Source: Phycisphaerales bacterium
GTDB taxonomy: Bacteria > Planctomycetota > Phycisphaerae > Sedimentisphaerales > Anaerohalosphaeraceae
Reading direction: 5' to 3'
Assembly (NCBI GenBank): GCA_011055475.1
Contig: DSDH01000247.1
Coordinates: 1 to 5,282 of the forward strand
DNA length: 5,282 bases
Below the pieces are notes generated by a model, which ran no database searches, was not told the origin of the DNA, and worked only from the letters and a program-made list of their open reading frames with translations. The translations under genes were made by a program, and so were the position numbers. Positions 1 to 5,050 of this stretch are shown here, one piece after another. Positions within the stretch are counted from its first letter, which is position 1; every line of letters begins with the position of its first letter.

Positions 1-1130
1 ACACAACCAACTGCCTCAACTGTGCCGAGGGTGTCGAGCTGATCGCCATGGGCGACCTGTTCGCCGACCGCGTCGAGGGCACGTACAACAGCCTCAAGCA
101 GAGGATGCCCGACAAGGTCAACGTCCCCGCGGAACGCCGTTTCCACGGCTGGGACGCCTACAAGCAGGTGCTCGCCTGCGACGTGGACCTGGTCATTCAC
201 ACCGAGACACCGGGCTTCCGTCCGCGCCAGGTGCGCGCGAGCATCGAGGCGGGCAAGCACGTGTTCATGGAGAAGCCCGTCGCGGTCGACCCCGTGGGCG
301 TGCGTCATATCATCGAGACCAGCGAGATGGCCGACCGCAAGGGCCTGACCATCCTGGCCGGCACGCAGATGCGACGCATCCCCCATTTGGTCGAGGGCAT
401 ACAGAGGCTGCTCGAGGGCGCCATCGGTGACCTCGTGGCCGGTCAATGTGTCCGCCTGGGAGGCGGGATGCTGGGCTGGGGTGCGCAGCAGCGTGAGGCG
501 GGTTGGTCGGACATGGAATGGCAGATCCGACGCTGGCTCTTCTACACCTGGCTCAGCGGCGATTTCATCGTCGAGATGCACGTGCACAACCTGGACCTCA
601 TGAACTGGATCCTGGGCGGGCACCCCGTCAGTTGCATGGGCCTGGGGGGCCGACAGGTGCGAACGGACCCGCGGTACGCGGACTCCTACGATCACTTTAC
701 CGTGGAGTACGAATACCCGAATGGTGTCCGCGTGGAGTACATGGGCTGCCAGATCGACAAGGTCACCACGCGCAACGATCAGCGGGTTCAGGGCACGAAG
801 GGCTCGGCGTATCTGGACTTCGCCAATTCGATCATCACGTCAGGCGGCGACGAATGGCGATACGAGGGGCCCCGGTACGATCCTTGCGTGCGGGCCCACG
901 CCGACCAGATCGAGGCGATCCGAACGGGTAAGAAGCTCAACGAGGGGCGACGCATCGCCGAGAGCACGCTCACCGCGATCATGGGCCGGATGAGCGCCTA
1001 CACCGGCCGGGCCCTGAAGTGGGATTGGGCGTTGAAAGGCTCCAAGCTGGACCTGAGCCCGGAGACCTACGAGTTCGGCCCCCGGTCCGAGCCGACCGTG
1101 GCCATGCCGGGCAAGACGCCCTTGATCTGA
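1..1130 (+). CDS. Gfo/Idh/MocA family NAD(P)-dependent oxidoreductase, 5'-truncated by window edge
   Basis: The reading frame is open from the first complete codon (position 3) to TGA at 1128-1130. The ATG at 48 is internal: the 15 codons before it read TTNCLNCAEGVELIA and run straight into AMGDLFADR, the second strand of the Rossmann fold, where the Asp normally contacts the nucleotide ribose. About 375 residues are visible; the glycine-rich GxGxxG segment must lie upstream of the window. The family signature EKP (inside FMEKPVAVDP, codons at 270-278) supplies the conserved lysine near the nicotinamide and substrate. The C-terminal part has the typical second domain, with DMEWQIRRWLFYTWLSGD, HVHNLD and VEYEYPNGVRV. 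Family members oxidise or epimerise sugars, inositols and related polyols; the substrate cannot be read from sequence. One oddity is HTETPGFRP where close relatives usually have ATPPGFRP in the cofactor-contacting loop. Family assignment is firm; exact reaction unknown. No terminator was recognised directly after it. Confidence 0.95.
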   Translation, partial: TTNCLNCAEGVELIAMGDLFADRVEGTYNSLKQRMPDKVNVPAERRFHGWDAYKQVLACDVDLVIHTETPGFRPRQVRASIEAGKHVFMEKPVAVDPVGVRHIIETSEMADRKGLTILAGTQMRRIPHLVEGIQRLLEGAIGDLVAGQCVRLGGGMLGWGAQQREAGWSDMEWQIRRWLFYTWLSGDFIVEMHVHNLDLMNWILGGHPVSCMGLGGRQVRTDPRYADSYDHFTVEYEYPNGVRVEYMGCQIDKVTTRNDQRVQGTKGSAYLDFANSIITSGGDEWRYEGPRYDPCVRAHADQIEAIRTGKKLNEGRRIAESTLTAIMGRMSAYTGRALKWDWALKGSKLDLSPETYEFGPRSEPTVAMPGKTPLI

Positions 1131-1178
1131 CTGGGGGACGGGGGCATGAGAACCTGCGTCCTTGGGGCGCCTGGGTAT

Positions 1179-1310
1179 CAAGGACTGAGCATGCTGGCAG
1201 CGGTATTCATTGGATTGCCTGAAGTTGGATTGATCGTTCTGGTCACGGTGCTCATCGTCGTGGGAACGACGCTGCGCATGGCCCGCGGGAAACGAAAGGA
1301 CAAGGACTGA
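1179..1310 (+). repeat. 10-bp direct repeat CAAGGACTGA bracketing the small ORF
   Basis: CAAGGACTGA occurs at 1179-1188 and again at 1301-1310. The first copy contains the ribosome binding site of the 39-residue ORF; the second ends with its stop codon. Flanking bases differ, so the identity is exactly 10 bp. An inverted partial copy (TCAGTCCT) follows at 1319-1326. Confidence 0.6.
1191..1310 (+). CDS. Small single-pass membrane peptide (39 aa), unidentified
   Basis: ATG at 1191 to TGA at 1308-1310 gives 39 residues. AAGGA at 1180-1184 sits 6 nt before the ATG, a well-placed ribosome binding site. An in-frame ATG at 1146 would give 54 residues, but it has only a G-run upstream and would place a non-hydrophobic stretch before the membrane segment, so 1191 is preferred. 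Residues about 5-25 (from VFIGLPEVGL to LIVVG) are hydrophobic and end in a strongly basic tail (RMARGKRKDKD), which predicts a cytoplasmic C-terminus by the positive-inside rule. The start loosely resembles TatA-type proteins (a short FIG.PE stretch followed by a Leu/Ile/Val helix), but it lacks the FG hinge and the long amphipathic helix, so Tat function is not supported. It lies 60 bp after the oxidoreductase and could be co-transcribed. No function assigned. Confidence 0.6.
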   Translation: MLAAVFIGLPEVGLIVLVTVLIVVGTTLRMARGKRKDKD

Positions 1311-1326
1311 CCGGTCGATCAGTCCT
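1303..1326. other. Perfect inverted repeat spanning two convergent stop codons
   Basis: AGGACTGA (1303-1310) and TCAGTCCT (1319-1326) are perfect reverse complements around the 8-nt loop CCGGTCGA. The left arm ends with the TGA of the small plus-strand ORF and the right arm begins with the TGA of the minus-strand response regulator. The position fits a shared transcript-end hairpin for two convergent genes. Neither side is followed by a real T run, so this is not a classical intrinsic terminator; it may act with Rho or only stabilise 3' ends. Confidence 0.45.
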
Positions 1327-1768
1327 CACCGATGTGGCTCATCTCGACGACGCTGAGCAGCAATGACAGGCCGACTTTGTGGATGGCCTGCACGAAATGC
1401 ACGTTGTCCATGGGCTTGACGATGTAGTCACTGCACCCCAGGTCCCGGCATTGCTGGATGGCCCGCTCATCGTCGGTCGTCGTCAGCATCACCACCGGGA
1501 TCCCGCGCAGTTCGGGGTCGGCCTTGACCTGACGGAGGACCTCGATGCCGTCGACTTTGGGCATCCGAATATCGAGCAGCAGCAGATAATTCTTGTCCGG
1601 CTCGCGGACCGGCCCATCGCCCCGGCCAAACAGGAAGTCCAGGGCCTCCTGACCGTCCGCAAACCGGACGAGCTTGCTCCTGAAGCCCATGCGGAAAAGA
1701 TTCTTCCGGATCAGGGTGAAGTGCCCGTCGTCGTCCTCCGCCACCAGGATGCTGAATTCCTTGCGCAC
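1319..1768 (-). CDS. Single-domain response regulator (receiver only, Rcp1-like)
   Basis: The 149-residue protein is essentially one CheY-like receiver domain. Visible residues are the acidic pocket in VAEDDD (D12, D13), the phosphoacceptor D66 in LLLLDIRMP, the switch threonine T96 in VVMLTTTDD and the conserved lysine K118 in YIVKP. The FLFGRGDG insert after helix 2 and the short hydrophobic C-terminal helix (VGLSLLLSV) resemble the Rcp1 group, typically paired with phytochrome-like or hybrid histidine kinases. There is no DNA-binding or enzymatic output domain, so it probably works through protein-protein contact or as a phosphorelay intermediate. The start is GTG at 1768: the only upstream in-frame codons before a stop at 1808-1810 include no ATG, and AGGGG lies 7 nt upstream of the GTG on the minus strand. 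No cognate kinase is in the window. It is convergent with the small ORF and has its own candidate promoter. Confidence 0.93.
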   Translation of the reverse strand: MRKEFSILVAEDDDGHFTLIRKNLFRMGFRSKLVRFADGQEALDFLFGRGDGPVREPDKNYLLLLDIRMPKVDGIEVLRQVKADPELRGIPVVMLTTTDDERAIQQCRDLGCSDYIVKPMDNVHFVQAIHKVGLSLLLSVVEMSHIGED

Positions 1769-1804
1769 CGACCAACCCCTGGCTGAAACCTCGCCTCTAA
1801 TTCT

Positions 1805-1834
1805 ACTCTACGTGTCTTGATTGCCCTGCGTCAA
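1805..1834 (-). promoter_or_regulatory. Candidate sigma70-type promoter of the response regulator
   Basis: On the minus strand TTGACG (plus 1829-1834) is followed after 18 bp by TAGAGT (plus 1805-1810). The -35 matches 5 of 6 consensus positions and the -10 matches 4 of 6. A T-rich stretch lies just upstream of the -35, as in UP elements. Initiation would fall near 1798, leaving a leader of about 30 nt before the GTG. Consensus matching only. Confidence 0.45.
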
Positions 1835-1894
1835 GAAAAAAAGAAACGCCTCCGGGTAAATACCGATAGGCCCCCCGTCCGCCGGAGAGGGCGT
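1834..1894 (-). terminator. Terminator-like hairpin with T-rich tail, minus strand
   Basis: Read on the minus strand, the arm at 1894-1882 (ACGCC, then a CTC bulge, then TCCGG) pairs with the arm at 1855-1846 (CCGGA then GGCGT). This makes 10 base pairs with one 3-nt bulge and a 26-nt loop. The descending arm is followed directly by TTTCTTTTTTTC. That is the form of an intrinsic terminator for minus-strand transcripts from the right, but no minus-strand gene is seen there. It would shield the response-regulator promoter from read-through. The long loop makes it weaker than a standard terminator, and the T run may instead serve as a promoter UP element. Confidence 0.35.
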
Positions 1895-1990
1895 CGATAA
1901 GCGTTGGCCGCCCGGAAAGCTCCCAGGAAGGCCTAAATGCAGGTGGCCTGCGGATATGGCGAAAAAATGAAAGATTTTTTGTTTTTTTGC
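1895..1990. other. Non-coding stretch with short hairpins and an AT-rich island
   Basis: No credible gene is seen here. The stretch contains a tight perfect hairpin, GCAGG-TGG-CCTGC (1939-1951), then AAAAAAT-GAAAG-ATTTTTT (1962-1980) and a second T7 run (1982-1988). ATGGCG (1956-1961) can also pair with CGCCAT (1995-2000), enclosing the A/T hairpin. The A/T tract stands out sharply against the GC-rich surroundings. It lies immediately upstream of the promoter at 1991, where it could act as an UP element or as curved DNA. Confidence 0.35.
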
Positions 1991-2019
1991 TTGGCGCCAT
2001 CTGGACATCCTGCTATAGT
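1991..2019 (+). promoter_or_regulatory. Candidate strong sigma70-type promoter with extended -10
   Basis: TTGGCG (1991-1996) and TATAGT (2014-2019) are separated by exactly 17 bp. The -10 is preceded by TG plus one base (2011-2013), the extended -10 form, and matches TATAAT at 5 of 6 positions; the -35 matches 4 of 6. A/T tracts at 1962-1988 lie directly upstream. Initiation is expected near 2026, the first bases of the hairpin that opens the candidate small RNA. Confidence 0.55.
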
Positions 2020-2025
2020 ACCATT

Positions 2026-2112
2026 CTCCAACCTCCTTGGAGACCCCAAAGTTATCGCGCGTGTATACGTGGTTTTGCCCAAAACCTCGCTATCACGCGC
2101 GGTAATTTTTTT
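2026..2112 (+). ncRNA. Candidate small RNA or structured leader, about 87 nt
   Basis: The unit begins where the promoter at 1991-2019 should initiate and ends in a T7 run. Its first hairpin is TCTCCAA (2025-2031), loop CCTCC (2032-2036), TTGGAGA (2037-2043), a perfect 7-bp stem. Its second is the long hairpin listed separately as the terminator. The CCUCC loop is complementary to Shine-Dalgarno cores, including GGAGG at 2220-2224 of the next gene, which would suit an RNA that contacts ribosome binding sites. The alternative is an attenuated 5' leader of the HD-hydrolase gene, since nothing else lies between it and that gene. I do not recognise a known RNA family. No ligand-binding core or clear antiterminator was found. 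Structure and promoter are seen in the sequence; the role is inference. Confidence 0.5.
2048..2112 (+). terminator. Long intrinsic terminator hairpin with T7 tail
   Basis: The arms 2048-2063 (AAAGTTATCGCGCGTG) and 2094-2109 (CACGCGCGGTAATTTT) pair over 16 positions with two G-U wobbles. The top is a perfect GGTTTT-GCCC-AAAACC hairpin (2071-2086). The segment between can form a few more pairs (ATA with TAT, CG with CG), giving one nearly continuous stem. Seven T residues (2106-2112) follow. On the plus strand this is a strong Rho-independent terminator. No plus-strand protein gene ends just upstream, so it most likely ends the short transcript starting near 2026. Confidence 0.65.
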
Positions 2113-2148
2113 AATCCCATCGGTATTTTCCCCTACCTGCAATTCTTA

Positions 2149-2176
2149 TTGCAATTTCTCCGTAAGATTCTACGAT
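2149..2176 (+). promoter_or_regulatory. Weak candidate promoter for the HD hydrolase transcription unit
   Basis: TTGCAA (2149-2154) and TACGAT (2171-2176) are 16 bp apart, each matching 4 of 6 consensus positions. The site lies after the T7 terminator, so it could serve the HD gene independently of the upstream RNA. The -35 lies within the palindrome ATTGCAAT (2148-2155), and GCAATT is directly repeated at 2139-2144 and 2151-2156, which could be an operator. Low certainty. Confidence 0.25.
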
Positions 2177-2219
2177 GATCCTGCGGCTGGTTTGCCCCAA
2201 TACTGCGAAAAAAACGCAT

Positions 2220-2224
2220 GGAGG
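2220..2224 (+). promoter_or_regulatory. Ribosome binding site GGAGG that fixes the HD hydrolase start
   Basis: A consensus GGAGG lies 5 nt before ATG 2230. The in-frame ATG at 2218 overlaps this site and is preceded only by an A-run and ACGC with no Shine-Dalgarno sequence. The start is therefore 2230, four codons shorter than the longest open frame. Confidence 0.8.
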
Positions 2225-2229
2225 CCACG

Positions 2230-2808
2230 ATGAGCGGCATTGTGCCAACCCGGGAGCAGGCCTGGCGGCTGCTCACTCAGTACACCCAAACGGACGCCCT
2301 GCTCAAACACGCCCTGGCCGTCGAGGCCGTCATGCGGCACTTTGCCCAGAAGCGGGGCCACGATCCCGAAAAATGGGGGATCATCGGGCTGGTCCACGAC
2401 CTCGACTACGAGCAATTCTCACAGGAACACTGTTACAAAACCGCCGAGATTCTTCGCGAAAACCGCTGGCCCGAGGACACCATTCACGCGGTGCTTTCGC
2501 ACGGCTGGGGGATTTGTACCGATGTCGCCCCGGAGCATGAGATGGAAAAAGTCCTCTTTGCCGTGGACGAGCTGACCGGCCTGGTGGTCACGACGGCTCT
2601 GGTGCGGCCTTCGCGGAGTCTGGCCGACCTGACGGCCAAGAGCGTGCGCAAGAAGTGGAAGGACAAGGCCTTTGCCGCCAAGATCGACCGCGGTATCATC
2701 ACGCGCGGGGCCGAGATGCTCGGCATGGAGCTTTCCGACCTGATTACCGAGACGATCGCCGGGATGCGGCCCATCGCCGCGGAACTCGGTCTGGAGGGTT
2801 CTGGTTAG
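2230..2808 (+). CDS. HD-superfamily metal-dependent hydrolase (HDIG/COG2316-like)
   Basis: The 192-residue protein starts at ATG 2230, chosen by the GGAGG site. It is a compact HD domain: H27 in LLKHALAVEAVM, H56-D57 in GLVHDLDYE, H91 in LSHGWG, and a distal Asp D113 in FAVDELTGL. Together these form the expected metal-binding set. The C-terminal half carries ALVRPSRSLADL, SVRKKWKDKAFAA and a final helical segment (IAAELGL), a layout I recognise from the small predicted HD hydrolases of COG2316. HD proteins are usually phosphohydrolases of nucleotides or cyclic nucleotides; the substrate here is unknown. No signal peptide or membrane segment is seen, so it should be cytoplasmic. It ends 23 bp before the barrel gene and probably shares its transcript. 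A structured RNA and terminator upstream suggest the unit is insulated or controlled by attenuation. Confidence 0.9.
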   Translation: MSGIVPTREQAWRLLTQYTQTDALLKHALAVEAVMRHFAQKRGHDPEKWGIIGLVHDLDYEQFSQEHCYKTAEILRENRWPEDTIHAVLSHGWGICTDVAPEHEMEKVLFAVDELTGLVVTTALVRPSRSLADLTAKSVRKKWKDKAFAAKIDRGIITRGAEMLGMELSDLITETIAGMRPIAAELGLEGSG

Positions 2809-2831
2809 CACAAGGATGAAAGGGCACACAG

Positions 2832-4953
2832 ATGGAACGTCCAGCCTTCTTGCACGCCACGAGACGCATGTACGGTGGAGTCGCATCAACCCGCACCCTT
2901 TGGATTGTCGCCCTGGTGACCGCGGGGTGCGCGATCGGGGGCATGATCTGGCTTTTTTACGGTGGGGGCAGTCCGGGCGGCCAAGCCGGGCCGGATAGCC
3001 CGGAGACGGGACAGGCGTCCCGGCTCGCCGCTGTCTCGACGGCTGAACCGGACGACATCCCGTCGGATTTCGTCGGCGAGACGACGTCGATACTGGCGGA
3101 CGCAGAGACCCCCGCTGATTTCAACGAGGAAACACCAGAGACGGCGCCACTATCCGACGAGTCGTCTGCCGACCCCACGATCGCGGCGGGACCGCCTGAG
3201 CCGGAACGCAAGGAGGTCTCCAGAGTCGAAGAGCCCCCTGCCACACCCGTCGCGATGAAGCCGGCCCCGGAGGCTGCACCCGTATTGCCCGATGTCGAGC
3301 CGGCCGCGGCGGCGGCGATTTCTATCCCTGCCGACGTGAAACCGGACGCCCCGGTCCAGCCGGAGGCTCCGGCCACTGCGCTCCAGCCCGAATCGGTGGC
3401 GCCCCCGGAAACCATGCCAGCACCCAGCGAGATCCAACCCGAACCGACCGCAACCGCCGAGCCCATGCCCGAAGCCTCCGCCAGCGTCGCGTCCGAACCT
3501 ACGCTGACCCTTGCGCCAGCGGGGGTTGAAGCCGCCCCGGGCACGGAGACAGAGGACATGCCCGGCGATCCGGCGCCCCCAACGACACCTCCGTGCCTGA
3601 GCCGCCCCTGATCGAACCGGGTATCACCGCTGCCGAGCCCGTGGCCGAGGCCACGGCGCCGGTGATGCCGGAACGAACCCGTGGTCCGTTTACCGAGGTG
3701 CTCACGGCCGATGCGCCGGCGGGCTCGGCCGCTTGGCCATCCTGGCTGCAAGTGGGTGGCGACTTCCGCTTTCGGCAGACCTACAGTGAGGCCGACCGAT
3801 TGGATCGCAAGGCCCGCGGGCATGACCAGGTTTTTCAGCGGTTCCGCCTGCGGACATGGGCACGAATCGTCGCCGCGGACGATGTCGACTTCAACGTTGG
3901 CGTGGCCATGGAGCCCCGCTACTACTTCCGGCCCGACCGCGATGAGCAGTATATCAACGACGAGGTGCTGATCGACCGGTTGAACATCACGTGGCGCAAC
4001 GTCGCGGACCTGCCCTTGACGGCGGTCCTCGGCCGCCAGGATATCGAGCTGGGCAGCGGCTGGCTGATCCAGCGCGGCACGCCGTTGGACGGCAGCCGGA
4101 CCTACTTCTTTGACGCGGCCCGGCTCACCTGGCGGATCGACGAGCGGACCACCGCCGATCTGATCTACATCGAGAACCACGCCAACAGCAGCGCGTGGCT
4201 GCACCCCATCAACGACGCCGACCTGGACTTCGAGGAACAGGACGCCCGCGGCGCGATGGCGTATCTTTCCCGCGCCGACGGCCCCGCCGCACGGACGGCT
4301 ACTTCATCTACAAGCACGACCACAATCCGAATCGCGCCTCCGGCGGCGAGGGCGACATCTATACGCTGGGCGCGATGTTTGCCGACCGCCTGAGCGAGGA
4401 CTGGGAGATCAAGCTGGAGGTCGCCCCGCAGTTTGGCCATCGAAACGGCAAGAGCCTGACCAGCTTCGCCACGAACAACACACTCACGCTCCACCTGCAC
4501 GACGCCGTGGAGGGGCGTCTGCGGCTGGGCTATGAATACCTGTCCGGCGATGAAGACCCCGACCGCCATTTCGACAAGCTGTGGGGCCGGACGCCGCAGT
4601 TCAGCAAGCTCTACAACGGCCCGATCGATTCGATTGACGGCCGCACCCGCGACAGTTCCAACCTGCATCGATTGAGCCTGGGCTACGTGTGCCGGCCCCG
4701 CGAGAATGTGCAGTGGGACACCGACTACCACCTGCTGTTCGCCGACGAGCACGCCACCGCATCCGGTGCGACGGGCCTGAGCGAGCACGGCATGTTCCGC
4801 GGCCAGTTGTTGACCACCCAGCTTGAGATCCAGAGCGACAAGCACCTGCGTCATCGCCTGCGGGCCGAGTTGTTCGCCCCCGGCAACTACTACAACGACG
4901 ACCGGAACGACGTGGCCGTGTTCCTGCGGTACGAACTGCTGTTCACCTGGTAG
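2832..4953 (+). CDS. Alginate-export-type outer-membrane beta-barrel with long Pro/Ala/Glu linker, frame broken twice
   Basis: Three successive frames make one gene: 2832 to about 3580, then to about 4285, then to TAG at 4951-4953. Restoring one C at each break gives 707 residues. ATG 2832 has AAAGGG at 2819-2824, 7 nt upstream. Residues about 22-43 (from TLWIVALVTAGC to MIWLFY) form one hydrophobic segment after Arg residues: a signal anchor or long signal peptide, with a poor lipobox-like TAGC at C33. Residues about 45-300 are low-complexity, rich in Pro, Ala, Glu and Thr. From about 302 (WPSWLQVGGDFRFR) to the end lies a barrel with alternating aromatic strands and the stretches VLGRQDIELGSGW and RGTPLDGSRTYFFDAARLTW, as in alginate-export (AlgE-like, PF13372) proteins. 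It ends FLRYELLFTW, a typical closing strand with a terminal aromatic residue. Likely role: outer-membrane channel; cargo unknown. The breaks could be sequencing errors or true decay. Confidence 0.8.
3576..3580 (+). other. Frameshift point 1 at a C5 run
   Basis: The first frame runs on from here only as far as a TGA at 3609-3611. Adding one C to the CCCCC run makes the codons continue as APPNDTSVPEPPLIEPG, preserving the Pro/Glu-rich composition on both sides. The GTG at 3593 has no ribosome binding site of its own, so a separate gene is unlikely. Confidence 0.7.
4282..4285 (+). other. Frameshift point 2 at a C4 run
   Basis: Before this run the barrel reads MAYLSRADG; after it, the barrel pattern resumes one frame over as TDGYFIYKHDHNPN. 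One added C joins them as LSRADGPRRTDGYFIYK. The shift has the same direction and base as the first, one missing C. The precise site could be a few bases to either side. Confidence 0.65.
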
Positions 4954-4975
4954 TCCAGGGCCCTGCGGACACAAG

Positions 4976-5018
4976 ACGGGCGGCGCCTCACGCGGAGACG
5001 TCGCCCGTTTAGTGTTTT
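4976..5018 (+). terminator. Intrinsic terminator after the barrel gene
   Basis: ACGGGCGGCG (4976-4985) pairs with CGTCGCCCGT (4999-5008), a 10-bp stem with one G-T wobble. The inner loop can form three more pairs, CTC with GAG. TTAGTGTTTT follows. It begins 22 bp after the barrel stop codon and ends before the convergent minus-strand gene, so it closes the HD-hydrolase/barrel transcript. A small hairpin, CCTGG-TAGT-CCAGG (4946-4959), with the TAG stop in its loop lies just upstream. Confidence 0.7.
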
Positions 5019-5050
5019 GCGAGACCCGCCGGTGATCCCCGGCGACCCGC

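Noticed and set aside
503..931. Second plus-strand frame inside the oxidoreductase
   Set aside because: It is a shadow of the well-supported Gfo/Idh/MocA frame, with Arg/Gly-rich translation and no motif.
1846..1960. Possible c-di-GMP-I (GEMM) riboswitch: CCTAAA and TATGG resemble a tetraloop receptor, with GAAA nearby
   Set aside because: The GAAA is not closed in a proper hairpin, its spacing to CCTAA is too short, and the conserved GGCAAACC-like and GACGCAAAGCC-like segments are absent.
2218..2229. Upstream ATG at 2218 as the HD hydrolase start
   Set aside because: It overlaps the GGAGG site that serves ATG 2230 and has no ribosome binding site of its own.
1937..2233. Plus-strand open frame of 98 codons ahead of the HD hydrolase
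   Set aside because: AGGAAGG lies 5 nt before its ATG, and its TGA overlaps the HD start as ATGA, so it deserved a look. However, third positions are far less G/C-rich than in the neighbours, the protein is unremarkable, and it runs through the promoter, both hairpins and the T7 terminator. A transferred small gene is not fully excluded.
2957..4204. Long minus-strand open frame (415 codons)
   Set aside because: It is the complement of the Pro/Ala/Glu-rich linker and barrel start. The Gly/Ser/Ala-rich translation is low-complexity, a mirror of GC-rich coding on the other strand.
3593..4393. Separate gene starting at GTG 3593
   Set aside because: No ribosome binding site precedes it. Its first residues continue the same Pro/Glu-rich linker, and its last 30 or so codons are out-of-frame barrel sequence, so it is a middle piece of one frameshifted gene.
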